Source: Candidatus Pacebacteria bacterium UBA6188 (GTDB taxonomy: Bacteria > Patescibacteriota > Microgenomatia > UBA1400 > PJMF01). From it: a stretch of 20,220 nt of DNA. This document shows, one piece after another, positions 6,076-13,886 of this stretch. The stretch covers positions 7,232 through 27,451 of the forward strand of contig DITI01000006.1 of assembly GCA_002422765.1 (NCBI GenBank), in the 5' to 3' direction. The number at the start of each line of letters is the position of its first letter. Position 1 is the first letter of the stretch. Under the pieces are notes generated by a model, which was given only the letters and a program-made list of their open reading frames with translations, made no database searches and had not been told where the DNA came from. The translations under genes and the position numbers were made by a program.

Positions 6076-7965
6076 ATGAACAAAGCAAATCCTGAGCAAA
6101 AAAAACCCAATCAACCAAACAATGGTTATAAACGCATTGAGCTGAAAATTAACTTAAATAAGTTTTTTAATAAAACTTTAATTTATTTGGTCATTTTATT
6201 TTTATTCGTTCCTTCGCTTTTGGGAATTTTTGGTGCTGGTTCTAGTCGTGAACAAATTACCATGAGTCAAATGGTGTCTGACATTCGTGAGGAAAAAGTC
6301 AGCAAAATGGAAGTTTATGGTCAAGAGTTGCGTTTAACTTACAAGGATGACAGCAAAAAGATTGCCAAGAAAGAAGAGGGACAACAAGCTCTGCAGGTTT
6401 TAGCTGCTGCTGGTATTGATTTAGGACAGGTGGACACTGAGGTTCATGACGCCACTTTCTTGCAAATGCTGTGGGAGTTGGTGATTAATTTCTTGCCTAT
6501 CATTTTAATGTTTGTATTTTTTATCTTCATTTTCCGCCAAGCTAAAGGTGGTGGTGACGCCATGTTTGGCATGGGCAAGAGTAAGGCCAAAGTTTTTGTC
6601 AAAGGCAAGCAAAACATTTCTTTTAAAGATGTGGGTGGCATGAACGAAGCCAAAAAGGAATTAGAAGAGATCGTCGACTTTCTCAAGAATCCTAAAAAAT
6701 ACACCAGAGTTGGTGCTCGCACACCTAAGGGTGTTTTGTTGGTTGGTCCAGCTGGTACTGGTAAAACTTTATTGGCTAGAGCCGTAGCTGGTGAGGCAAA
6801 CGTACAATTTCTTTCCATTGCAGGCAGTGAGTTTATGGAAATGTTGGTGGGTGTTGGCGCTTCTCGTGTGAGAGATTTGTTTGATACAGCCAAAAAAATT
6901 GCTCCATCAATCATTTTTATTGATGAAATTGACGCTATTGGTCGCACTCGTAGTCGTAACAGTATGTCCTCTCATGACGAGCGCGAGCAGACTTTAAACC
7001 AAATTTTGGTCGAAATGGATGGTTTTACTCAAAATGACAATGTTATCGTGATGGCAGCCACTAATCGTGGTGACATGCTTGATCCAGCCTTAGTGCGTCC
7101 AGGTCGTTTTGACCGACGTGTTCAGGTTAACTTGCCAGACTTGGAAGAGCGTAAATTTATCTTGAGTATTCATGCCAAAAACAAAATTTTCACCAAAGAC
7201 ATGAACTGGGACAGAGTTGCCAAGCGTACAGTTGGTTTTTCTGGAGCTGATTTGGAAAACATGTTGAACGAGTCAGCCATTGCTATTGCTCGCGAAAGTC
7301 GCGATGAAGTGACGATGGAAGACATTGAGGAAGCTTCACTTAAAACCAAATATGGTCCAAGCAAGAAACGTTTGCAAGATGAGAAAGAAAAGAAAATGAC
7401 GGCCTATCATGAGGCTGGTCACGCTGTTTTGGCTCACGTTTTGCCTTACGCTGATCCAGTCCATCGTATTTCTATTGTTTCGAGAGGTCAAGCTTTGGGC
7501 TACACTTTTACTCCTCCAGAAAAGGATAAATTGCAAATTCTCAAATCTGAATTGCTGGACGACATGACTGTTATGTTGGGTGGTCGAGCAGCTGAGATGT
7601 TGGTTTTTAAGGAGCAAACTGCTGGAGCCAGCAACGACATCGATAGAGCCACTAGAATTGCTAGAAGTATGGTGGTGCGTTTTGGCATGAGTGATCTAGG
7701 TCCAATGAATTTTGGTCCACAATATGAGGGTGAAGACTATAGTCGAGCTTGGGGAGAGCCAGATAAGCCTTCCACCAAGATCCAAGAAAAAGTTGATGAC
7801 GCCATGATGAAATATATTCACGATGCTGAAAAGCAGGCCATGGAATTACTCAAACAACACAAGGATAGTTTGGTTAAAGTGGCTGAGAATCTTCTAGAAA
7901 AAGAAACGCTTGATGCTGATGATTTTGCCAAACTCATGGACATGCCTAAGGCTAAAGCGATATAA
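6076..7965 (+). CDS. ftsH: ATP-dependent zinc metalloprotease FtsH
   Basis: The 629-aa membrane protease unfolds and degrades membrane and soluble proteins as a hexamer. Order of parts: basic N-terminus, membrane helix 1 (about 33-54), small extracytoplasmic domain (55-128), membrane helix 2 (about 132-154), AAA+ domain with Walker A GPAGTGKT (224-231), Walker B IIFIDEID (279-286) and second region of homology with RPGRFDRR (341-348), then the peptidase domain with the zinc motif HEAGH (445-449) and the third zinc ligand Asp521 (ASNDIDRAT). Two deviations: Walker A has Ala in place of the usual second Pro, and the pore loop reads EMLVGVGA, with Leu257 where E. coli has Phe. It has no SD and is preceded by a 31-nt gap. 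Confidence 0.97.
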   Translation: MNKANPEQKKPNQPNNGYKRIELKINLNKFFNKTLIYLVILFLFVPSLLGIFGAGSSREQITMSQMVSDIREEKVSKMEVYGQELRLTYKDDSKKIAKKEEGQQALQVLAAAGIDLGQVDTEVHDATFLQMLWELVINFLPIILMFVFFIFIFRQAKGGGDAMFGMGKSKAKVFVKGKQNISFKDVGGMNEAKKELEEIVDFLKNPKKYTRVGARTPKGVLLVGPAGTGKTLLARAVAGEANVQFLSIAGSEFMEMLVGVGASRVRDLFDTAKKIAPSIIFIDEIDAIGRTRSRNSMSSHDEREQTLNQILVEMDGFTQNDNVIVMAATNRGDMLDPALVRPGRFDRRVQVNLPDLEERKFILSIHAKNKIFTKDMNWDRVAKRTVGFSGADLENMLNESAIAIARESRDEVTMEDIEEASLKTKYGPSKKRLQDEKEKKMTAYHEAGHAVLAHVLPYADPVHRISIVSRGQALGYTFTPPEKDKLQILKSELLDDMTVMLGGRAAEMLVFKEQTAGASNDIDRATRIARSMVVRFGMSDLGPMNFGPQYEGEDYSRAWGEPDKPSTKIQEKVDDAMMKYIHDAEKQAMELLKQHKDSLVKVAENLLEKETLDADDFAKLMDMPKAKAI

Positions 7966-7974
7966 TGACTCTCT

Positions 7975-8403
7975 GTGAGACAAGCTTTAATTGAACTTTT
8001 TCGCCAACGAACTTTGCGCAAGATTTTATCTTCCTTGTTTTTTTTGGCGCTTTCCCTAACGATCTTGGTGGTGCCTTTAGAAGCTGGTAAGCCAGGTTCC
8101 AAGATCAATAATTTGGGCGATTCCTTGTGGTGGTCAGTTTCCACAATCACTTCGGTTGGTTATGGTGACGTGGTGCCTATTACTTTTGAAGGTCGAATTT
8201 TGGGTGTTTTTCTACAGATTATTGGAGTGATTATGATTAGTAGTTTTATTGGTAGCTTGGTGGTGCAATTACATCGCAAAAGAGATAGTTACGAATGGGA
8301 GCGCATTTCCTACAAGCTTGATCAGATTAGCAAAGATGTGGAAGAAACCAAGAAAAAAGCTGATTTTATGATTTTGCAAGCTAGAGAGCAAAAGAAAAAA
8401 TGA
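7975..8403 (+). CDS. Two-helix potassium channel with C-terminal coiled coil
   Basis: This 142-aa protein is a minimal pore-type ion channel. It has membrane helix 1 (about 17-34), a pore helix and the K+ selectivity filter TSVGYGD (59-65), and membrane helix 2 (about 73-98). A charged helical tail of about 40 residues (103-142) resembles a coiled coil. There is no RCK/TrkA_N domain and no voltage sensor, so the tail may act in tetramer assembly rather than ligand sensing. The start is GTG at 7975, the first start codon after an in-frame TGA at 7966; it lies 9 nt after ftsH. Its stop overlaps the start of the exonuclease gene (ATGA), so translation is likely coupled. The physiological role, such as membrane potential or turgor control, is not shown by context. 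Confidence 0.85.
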   Translation: MRQALIELFRQRTLRKILSSLFFLALSLTILVVPLEAGKPGSKINNLGDSLWWSVSTITSVGYGDVVPITFEGRILGVFLQIIGVIMISSFIGSLVVQLHRKRDSYEWERISYKLDQISKDVEETKKKADFMILQAREQKKK

Positions 8404-9332
8404 CAGACCGTCGCAAATTTCTTCTCGTTGATGCTCACGCTTTGATTTATCGTGCTTATTATGCGATTCCCAATCTAACTGACCCGACAGGTCAGTTAGT
8501 AAATGCGGTTTATGGTTTTAGCAAAATGGTGCTTAATGCCATTTCCTATTTTGAACCAGAGTACGCAGCAGTTTGTTTTGATCATCCCAAACCTACTTTT
8601 CGTCACAAAAAATTTGATGGCTACAAGGCTCAGCGAGCTAAAATGCCAGATGATTTAATTCCACAAATTCAATTGGTCAAAGATGTGGTGACAGCGCTCA
8701 ATATACCCAAGTTTGAAATAGAGGGTTTTGAAGCAGATGATTTGATTGGAACAGTTAATCGTCAAGTTGAAAATTTAGATCAGGAATTGTTGACGATTAT
8801 TGTGACTGGCGATCAAGATTCTTTTCAGTTAGTTGATAATGATACTCACATTTGGATGCCGGCTCGTGGCAAACAAAAAGGTGATATTGAATATGATGCG
8901 GCTTTGGTAGAAAAAAAACTCGGCATCAAGCCTCTGCAAGTTATCGATCTCAAGGCTTTAATGGGTGACAATTCCGACAATATTCCTGGAGTCAAAGGGG
9001 TGGGGCCCAAAACTGCGGCTGCTTTGATTCAAAAATTTGGCAATGTTGAGTCGATCTATAGTTTTTTGGATGAAAATCCTCAAGGCAATGAGTTAATCAA
9101 GGGAGCTTTATTGACAAAATTGTCGGCCGGCAAAGAACTAGCCATGCTCAGCAAAGACTTAGCAACAATTGAGTGTCAAGCGCCCATCGATTTTACCTTG
9201 GAAAAATGTCGTATAACTGGTTATGATAAAAATCAAGTGATCGAGATTTTTCAAAAATATGGTTTCAAATCTTTGATAAATTTTTTACCCAAAGATGCTT
9301 TTGAAACTTCAGTGCAGGAAGCTTTGTTTTAA
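8400..9332 (+). CDS. Stand-alone 5'-3' exonuclease / flap endonuclease (PolA N-terminal type)
   Basis: The 310-aa protein corresponds to the 5'-nuclease domain of DNA polymerase I, without proofreading or polymerase domains. It would remove RNA primers and 5' flaps during lagging-strand synthesis and repair. Metal-binding acidic residues of the family are visible: Asp11 (LLVDAHAL), Asp61 (CFDHPKPTFRH), Glu111/Asp113/Asp114 (FEADDLIGT), Asp138/Asp140 (TGDQDSFQL) and Asp190/Asp193 (MGDNSDNIPG). The helix-three-turn-helix with GVKGVGPKTA follows (197-206). Separate 5'-nucleases of this type occur in bacteria with reduced genomes. The gene overlaps the channel gene by 4 nt. A polymerase domain cannot follow by frameshift because the next gene is an unrelated glycosyltransferase. 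Confidence 0.93.
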   Translation: MTDRRKFLLVDAHALIYRAYYAIPNLTDPTGQLVNAVYGFSKMVLNAISYFEPEYAAVCFDHPKPTFRHKKFDGYKAQRAKMPDDLIPQIQLVKDVVTALNIPKFEIEGFEADDLIGTVNRQVENLDQELLTIIVTGDQDSFQLVDNDTHIWMPARGKQKGDIEYDAALVEKKLGIKPLQVIDLKALMGDNSDNIPGVKGVGPKTAAALIQKFGNVESIYSFLDENPQGNELIKGALLTKLSAGKELAMLSKDLATIECQAPIDFTLEKCRITGYDKNQVIEIFQKYGFKSLINFLPKDAFETSVQEALF

Positions 9333-9341
9333 ATTTAATTT

Positions 9342-10487
9342 ATGCCAAAAAGTAGAAAAAAAATTGCCTTAGTTCATGACTACTTGCGTGAATATGGTGG
9401 TGCAGAAAGAGTTCTTGAAGTTTTACATGAGCTCTTTCCAGAAGCTCCGGTTTACACTGCTTTTGTTGATCGTCAAGCTATGGGTAAAAATTGGTCTCGT
9501 TTCGCCAACTTTGACTTACATGAGACTTGGATTTCCAAATTGCCTTTTTATAAAAAACTATTCTCGCCAATGAGAATCTTTGCTAAACGAGCTTTTGAAC
9601 AATTAGATTTAAGTGCTTACGATTTAGTTATTAGTTCTTCTAACGCTTATTTTGCCAAAGCAGTCAAGGTGTCAAATGGTTTGCATGTTTGTTATTGTCA
9701 CACTCCTCCTAGAGTTTTATATGGCTACAGTGCCAAGAGTAATTGGCAGGCCAATCCGATAACGCTTTGGGCGGGAAATTTGCTCAATCATTTTGTCAGA
9801 CAAATGGATTTTCTAGCTGGACAAAACCCAGATATTTTTGTCGCCAATTCCAAAGAAACGGCTCTACGTATCAAAAAATTCTACAAGAGAGATAGTGTGG
9901 TGATTAATCCACCAGTCAAAATCGTTGATGAGGCTCAAGAATTTTTTTCAAAATTAAGTCAGATAGAATTAGCAACACTCAAGCAAAAGAAAGAAAGTTC
10001 TTATTATCTTTACGTCAATCGTTTGGCCAAAGCCAAGCACCCAGAACTAGCTGTCCAAGCAGCCAACCTTTTAGGTTTTAAGCTCAAGGTAGTTGGTTCT
10101 GGAGCGATGTTGCCACAGTTACAAAAAATCGCCAAGGACAAAATTGAATTCTTGGGAGCGGTAGACGACCAGCAATTAAAGGATTTGTATCTTTCAGCCA
10201 AGGCCCTGCTTTATCCAGTGGAAGATGAAGATTTTGGCATAGTGCCGATTGAGGCTATGGCTTTTGGCACGCCAGTGATTGCTCACTTTTCTGGAGGTCC
10301 AAAAGAAACCATCATGGACAACGAAAACGGTTTGTTTTTTACTGAGTTAAGTATTGCTAGTTTGTGTGAAGCGATTAAGAAATTTGAGTCTGCTTTTGTT
10401 TTCGATATTTCAAAAATTCACCAGAGTAGCAAAAAATATTCTGTTGCTAATTTTTCAAGCAAACTATACAGCTTACTGAAGCTTTAA
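9342..10487 (+). CDS. GT4-family glycosyltransferase (GT-B fold)
   Basis: The 381-aa protein has the two Rossmann-like halves of a GT-B enzyme. The N-terminal acceptor half starts with IALVHDYLREYGGAERV (8-24), containing the glycine-rich GGAE loop. The C-terminal nucleotide-sugar half contains YVNRLAKAKHPELAVQA (224-240), the VVGSG turn (250-254), and the retaining-GT4 signature EDFGIVPIE (296-304, an E-x7-E pair). It would transfer a sugar from a nucleotide-sugar donor to a surface glycan or lipid; donor and acceptor cannot be told from sequence. It is the last gene of the plus-strand run and converges with the GH39-like gene, with only 4 nt between stop codons and no clear terminator. No SD is seen. 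Confidence 0.92.
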   Translation: MPKSRKKIALVHDYLREYGGAERVLEVLHELFPEAPVYTAFVDRQAMGKNWSRFANFDLHETWISKLPFYKKLFSPMRIFAKRAFEQLDLSAYDLVISSSNAYFAKAVKVSNGLHVCYCHTPPRVLYGYSAKSNWQANPITLWAGNLLNHFVRQMDFLAGQNPDIFVANSKETALRIKKFYKRDSVVINPPVKIVDEAQEFFSKLSQIELATLKQKKESSYYLYVNRLAKAKHPELAVQAANLLGFKLKVVGSGAMLPQLQKIAKDKIEFLGAVDDQQLKDLYLSAKALLYPVEDEDFGIVPIEAMAFGTPVIAHFSGGPKETIMDNENGLFFTELSIASLCEAIKKFESAFVFDISKIHQSSKKYSVANFSSKLYSLLKL

Positions 10488-10491
10488 TTTT

Positions 10492-11925
10492 CTAATTTTT
10501 AGTTAATTTGACTTTAGCTACTTCATTGGCTGGCATAAATATTTCAGCGCGTAAAACAGCAGCACTAGTCGCTAATTGTTGGCTTTGTTTGGTACCGCCA
10601 AGGAATTCTTTACTCAGAGTGTACTCACCAGGTTCAATATTGAGAAAGGTTACTGGTACTAGCTCACTGTTTCTCGCTTTGGCATCAAAGTTAGCAATAA
10701 TCAATTCAGTTTCTCCCAGATCATTGCGAGCAGCCAGAGCTTTAACCCAAGAGCCAAGACCAGTAATTTGTAGACGTTGATCAGCGATGCTGTCTAACAT
10801 TCTCAAACCTCGATAGCGAGGTTTACTGGTAGCTCCAAAATCATTGTGTGTAAACATGCCCCAGCGTCCCCAATAATTTTTGCCTTCTGGATCTTTACCA
10901 TCTTGAATCTCAAAAGCAAAAGCTCTTTCAACACGATTGCTCATGGCGATGGCGCCTGCCACGGTGTGAGCAGCTGAGTATTGTGAATCATAGCCAGCGT
11001 TATTTTCGCTGTCATGACCCCATTCAGTAATTTGAAATTCAAGGGTTGGCTCTAGTTGAGGATAAGCTTGCACCCATTCTTTCACTAGGGCCATATCTTC
11101 AGCAAATTGATCTAGGTTGGTGCTGTATCGATGCCAAGAAAAGAAGTCGCAACGCCATTGATTGCTAACACAAGCTTTGGCCCAAGCATCAAACCAATTT
11201 TTATATAAAGCAGTGATGGCTGGTCCGCCCAATTTGAAAGGCAATACGCCACGGGCATTTTTGGCGCCAGCACTAGCGTAAGCGTACATGGTGAGATAGT
11301 TCTTGTCGCCGTAGTATTTGAAAGAGCCAAACAGATCTGGTTCATTCCACACTTCATAGTAAACATCACGAATACCTTTAGTACCACTTAGATGTTCAAT
11401 GGTTTTTTGCACCACTAGTTGCCAATCGCTCCAATGAACTGGGTAAGCCAAAATATCTCCAGAGGAGATGGCGGGGGGCATGTAACTTAAAGCAACATAA
11501 GGTTTGGCTCCAGTTTTGAGAATGTCATCGATGATTAGGTCAAACTTGGTCCAGTCAAAAGTGATGTTGCCTGGAGTGCCTTGCACAATATCGTAAAAAT
11601 CATAGATATGATCGAGGCGAATATATTCTGGTTGTAGAGCAGCCACTGGTTGAGTTAATTTGTCGATGCGCCAATTATGATCTTCGCCACCTTGGGCTAA
11701 ATTGCGCCAAGGTCTAGGCATGGGTCCAAGAATAGCGCTAGTGTCGACGACGAGATTAGCAGGTACGCCACTAGCTTGACCAAAAAATTCTCGCACAACT
11801 TTAAGTTGCCAGGCTCCAGCCATTACTCCTCCTACCAAAATAAACAAGCCAAAAAGGGAGAGAATGGCTTTTCTTTTTTTCTTTAGTCTGGGGTTAATAG
11901 GATACTTTTGTTGCATTATTTTCAT
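10492..11925 (-). CDS. Membrane-anchored GH39-like glycoside hydrolase
   Basis: The 477-aa protein has a basic N-terminus and one membrane helix (about 20-41) without an obvious signal-peptidase site, so it is probably a cell-surface protein anchored by this helix. The following (beta/alpha)8-type domain resembles clan GH-A family 39: RLDHIYDFYDI (103-113), a DWTKFDLIIDDILKTGAKPYVALSYMP strand-helix region, YEVWNEPDLFG with likely acid/base Glu195 after Asn194, FFSWHRYS (261-268), and ITEWG with likely nucleophile Glu301. Known GH39 members act on xylosides, iduronides or exopolysaccharides; the substrate here is unknown. A beta-rich tail (about 390-477) fits the family's C-terminal domain. 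The start at 11925 is the longest; Met4 is an alternative. It diverges from atpB, and the TTATAA at the atpB promoter could serve both directions. Confidence 0.82.
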   Translation of the reverse strand: MKIMQQKYPINPRLKKKRKAILSLFGLFILVGGVMAGAWQLKVVREFFGQASGVPANLVVDTSAILGPMPRPWRNLAQGGEDHNWRIDKLTQPVAALQPEYIRLDHIYDFYDIVQGTPGNITFDWTKFDLIIDDILKTGAKPYVALSYMPPAISSGDILAYPVHWSDWQLVVQKTIEHLSGTKGIRDVYYEVWNEPDLFGSFKYYGDKNYLTMYAYASAGAKNARGVLPFKLGGPAITALYKNWFDAWAKACVSNQWRCDFFSWHRYSTNLDQFAEDMALVKEWVQAYPQLEPTLEFQITEWGHDSENNAGYDSQYSAAHTVAGAIAMSNRVERAFAFEIQDGKDPEGKNYWGRWGMFTHNDFGATSKPRYRGLRMLDSIADQRLQITGLGSWVKALAARNDLGETELIIANFDAKARNSELVPVTFLNIEPGEYTLSKEFLGGTKQSQQLATSAAVLRAEIFMPANEVAKVKLTKN

Positions 11926-11945
11926 GTTAGCAAAAAAACAAACAC

Positions 11946-11974
11946 TTGTCTTATTGGCTTTGTCTATTTATAAT
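11946..11974 (+). promoter_or_regulatory. Promoter of the ATP synthase operon, leaderless type
   Basis: TTGTCT (11946-11951) and a perfect TATAAT (11969-11974) are 17 nt apart. The atpB start codon begins at 11984, 10 nt after the last base of the -10 box, so the mRNA should start at or within about three bases of the ATG. This supports 11984, rather than upstream ATGs at 11864 or 11924, as the real start. Confidence 0.75.
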
Positions 11975-11983
11975 CCTCGGCAT

Positions 11984-12871
11984 ATGTCAGAGTCACTCCA
12001 TGTTTCTATTTCTGCAGAAACAGTCTTCAATTTTTTCGGATTACCAATTAGCAACTCTATTTTTACCAGTCTCATTGTCAGTTTTTTTCTGATTGGTTTT
12101 GCTATTTTCTTTCGTTCTCGATTTAAAGCCACCGATCGTCCTTCAGCCCTACAGAATTTTGTAGAAATGGTTGTTGAGGCTTTGTATAATTTTGTCTATT
12201 CCATTACTGAGAATCACAAGAAATCAGCTTTGTTTTTTCCCATCATTTCAACCTTTTTTCTTTTTATTATCTTAAACAACTACGTTGGTTTATTGCCAGG
12301 TGTAGGACCGATTCTGGTCGAAGAGCAACACCTTAGTGCTGCTAATTTAGCCCCAGATCAGGTTATGGCTAGTGAAGAAGCTGTAGTGGGAAGTGACGTC
12401 GACCAGCCTTTAGTTGGTGAATTGTTAGAAAAAGCCGAAAATGAGCATCCTAAATTGGTGCCTATTTTTAGAGCTGCAACTGCAGATCTAAACACTACTT
12501 TAGCTCTGGCTATTATTTCTGTCTTTTTGACTCAATTCTTTGGAGTCTATCATTTAGGTTTGGCTTACTTCAAGAAATTTCTTGATTTCTCTAGTCCGAT
12601 TGCTTTTTTTGTGGGCATTCTAGAAACCATTTTGGAATTTGCCAAGGTTATTTCTTTTGCCTTCAGACTTTTTGGTAACATTTTTGCCGGCGAGGTCTTA
12701 TTAATCGTCATGACTTACTTGGTAGCCATTCTTGTTCCAGCTCCATTCTATGCTTTGGAGTTGTTTGTTGGTTTCATTCAAGCTTTAGTCTTTTCTATGT
12801 TGACCTTAATTTTCTTCAATTTGGCCACCAAAGGTCATCATGAAGAGAGTCACGAAGTGGCTCATAGTTAA
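11984..12871 (+). CDS. atpB: F1Fo-ATP synthase subunit a
   Basis: The 295-aa membrane protein forms the stator half-channels for ion flow against the c-ring. The essential Arg is Arg228 in FAFRLFGNIFAGEVLL, the family signature on the long horizontal helix. Hydrophobic segments occur at about 25-44, 84-105, 170-188, 205-225, 232-252 and 256-280. After LPGVGPI the protein carries an extra hydrophilic, acidic stretch of about 50 residues (112-162) before the conserved TADLNTTLALA segment; this loop is longer than in E. coli subunit a at that place. The frame is open upstream to 11864, but those codons overlap the divergent GH39-like gene and the promoter, so MSESLHV at 11984 is preferred. First gene of the atp operon. 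Confidence 0.93.
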   Translation: MSESLHVSISAETVFNFFGLPISNSIFTSLIVSFFLIGFAIFFRSRFKATDRPSALQNFVEMVVEALYNFVYSITENHKKSALFFPIISTFFLFIILNNYVGLLPGVGPILVEEQHLSAANLAPDQVMASEEAVVGSDVDQPLVGELLEKAENEHPKLVPIFRAATADLNTTLALAIISVFLTQFFGVYHLGLAYFKKFLDFSSPIAFFVGILETILEFAKVISFAFRLFGNIFAGEVLLIVMTYLVAILVPAPFYALELFVGFIQALVFSMLTLIFFNLATKGHHEESHEVAHS

Positions 12872-13149
<278 letters not shown>

Positions 13150-13165
13150 GCACACCACCACAAGC

Positions 13166-13172
13166 AAAGGAG
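13166..13172 (+). promoter_or_regulatory. SD sequence of atpF
   Basis: AAAGGAG lies 7 nt before the atpF start codon at 13180. It is one of the few clear SD sequences in the window, besides those before atpE and in the dnaK leader. Confidence 0.75.
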
Positions 13173-13179
13173 TTAAATT

Positions 13180-13665
13180 ATGGATATACAATTAGCACAA
13201 ATCATTTTCCAGATTATTAATTTTGGCGTGGTTTTGGTTGCTTTGACCCATTTCATTTACAAGCCAGTCTTGAAATTGCTCAATGATCGTCGCGAGAAAG
13301 TCACTGCTGCTGCAGAGGCTGCCGGTGAAGTGATGCAAGAGAAAGAAGACTTGGAAAGAGTCAGAGAAAATACCTTGCTTAAAGCCAACCAAAAAGCTAA
13401 AAAAATGGAAGATGAAATCAAAAAAGAAGCTAGAACTCAAGCCAAGCTACTTCTTGATCAAAGTAAAGCTGAGCTCACCGCTCGAGAAGCTAAATTCAGC
13501 ACTGAGCTAGTTAAAATGAAGAAAGAAGAGCTTAAGAGAATGGAAAAAGAAATCAAGGTAGCAGCTGTTGTCATAGCAGAGAAAGTTCTGGATGAGAGCA
13601 TTGATGCCAAGAAACATCAAAAATTAATTGATCAACAAATCAATGAAATTATTGAAAGTCTTTAA
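13180..13665 (+). CDS. atpF: F1Fo-ATP synthase subunit b
   Basis: The 161-aa protein is the peripheral stalk. It has an N-terminal membrane helix (about 5-27, IIFQIINFGVVLVALTHFI) followed by the conserved YKPVLKLLNDRREKV junction (27-41), then a long charged helix with alanine- and lysine-rich coiled-coil character to the end. Length is normal for a homodimeric b subunit. It is followed after 2 nt by the very short delta gene. A b-delta fusion of the mycobacterial type is excluded because atpF ends with its own stop at 13665. Confidence 0.93.
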   Translation: MDIQLAQIIFQIINFGVVLVALTHFIYKPVLKLLNDRREKVTAAAEAAGEVMQEKEDLERVRENTLLKANQKAKKMEDEIKKEARTQAKLLLDQSKAELTAREAKFSTELVKMKKEELKRMEKEIKVAAVVIAEKVLDESIDAKKHQKLIDQQINEIIESL

Positions 13666-13667
13666 AT

Positions 13668-13883
13668 ATGTTACAAATTAACATTGCCAGCTCAATTCCT
13701 CTTTCTGACTCGCAAAAGAAGAAGTTGGAAGGTTCTTTGCAGAAAAAATACCAAAAAGAGGAGTTACAGTTTAATTATCAAATCAAAGAAGAATTAATTG
13801 CTGGTTTGAGTTTGAGTGTCGGTGGCAAACTTTATGATGCCAGCTTGCGCGCTCGCCTTAGCCAGTTAGCCAGTAAGATCTAA
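13668..13883 (+). CDS. atpH: Short F1Fo-ATP synthase subunit delta, C-terminal domain only
   Basis: The protein has only 71 residues against about 175-180 in typical delta subunits. It aligns with the C-terminal domain of delta: ASSIPLSDSQKKKLEGSLQKKY (7-28) matches the 'a.pLs..q...l...l.kk' helix, and IKEELIAGLSLSVGGKLYDASLRARLSQL (39-67) matches the conserved 'id.s.iaG..i..gd.v.DgSvrgrL..l' end. The N-terminal helical bundle, which caps F1 by holding the alpha-subunit N-termini, is absent. Only 2 nt separate it from atpF, so the missing part is not encoded just upstream in another frame. The C-terminal domain normally binds subunit b, so a reduced connector is likely. The alpha N-terminus also looks altered. 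Confidence 0.85.
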   Translation: MLQINIASSIPLSDSQKKKLEGSLQKKYQKEELQFNYQIKEELIAGLSLSVGGKLYDASLRARLSQLASKI

Positions 13884-13886
13884 AAT

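Noticed and set aside
11864-11983. N-terminal extension of AtpB by 40 codons
   Set aside because: It overlaps the start of the divergent GH39-like gene and the TTGTCT/TATAAT promoter; the protein-like start is MSESLHV at 11984.
13666-13668. Hidden N-terminal part of AtpH lost by a frameshift
   Set aside because: Only 2 nt separate atpF from atpH, and atpF is full length, so there is no room for the missing domain.
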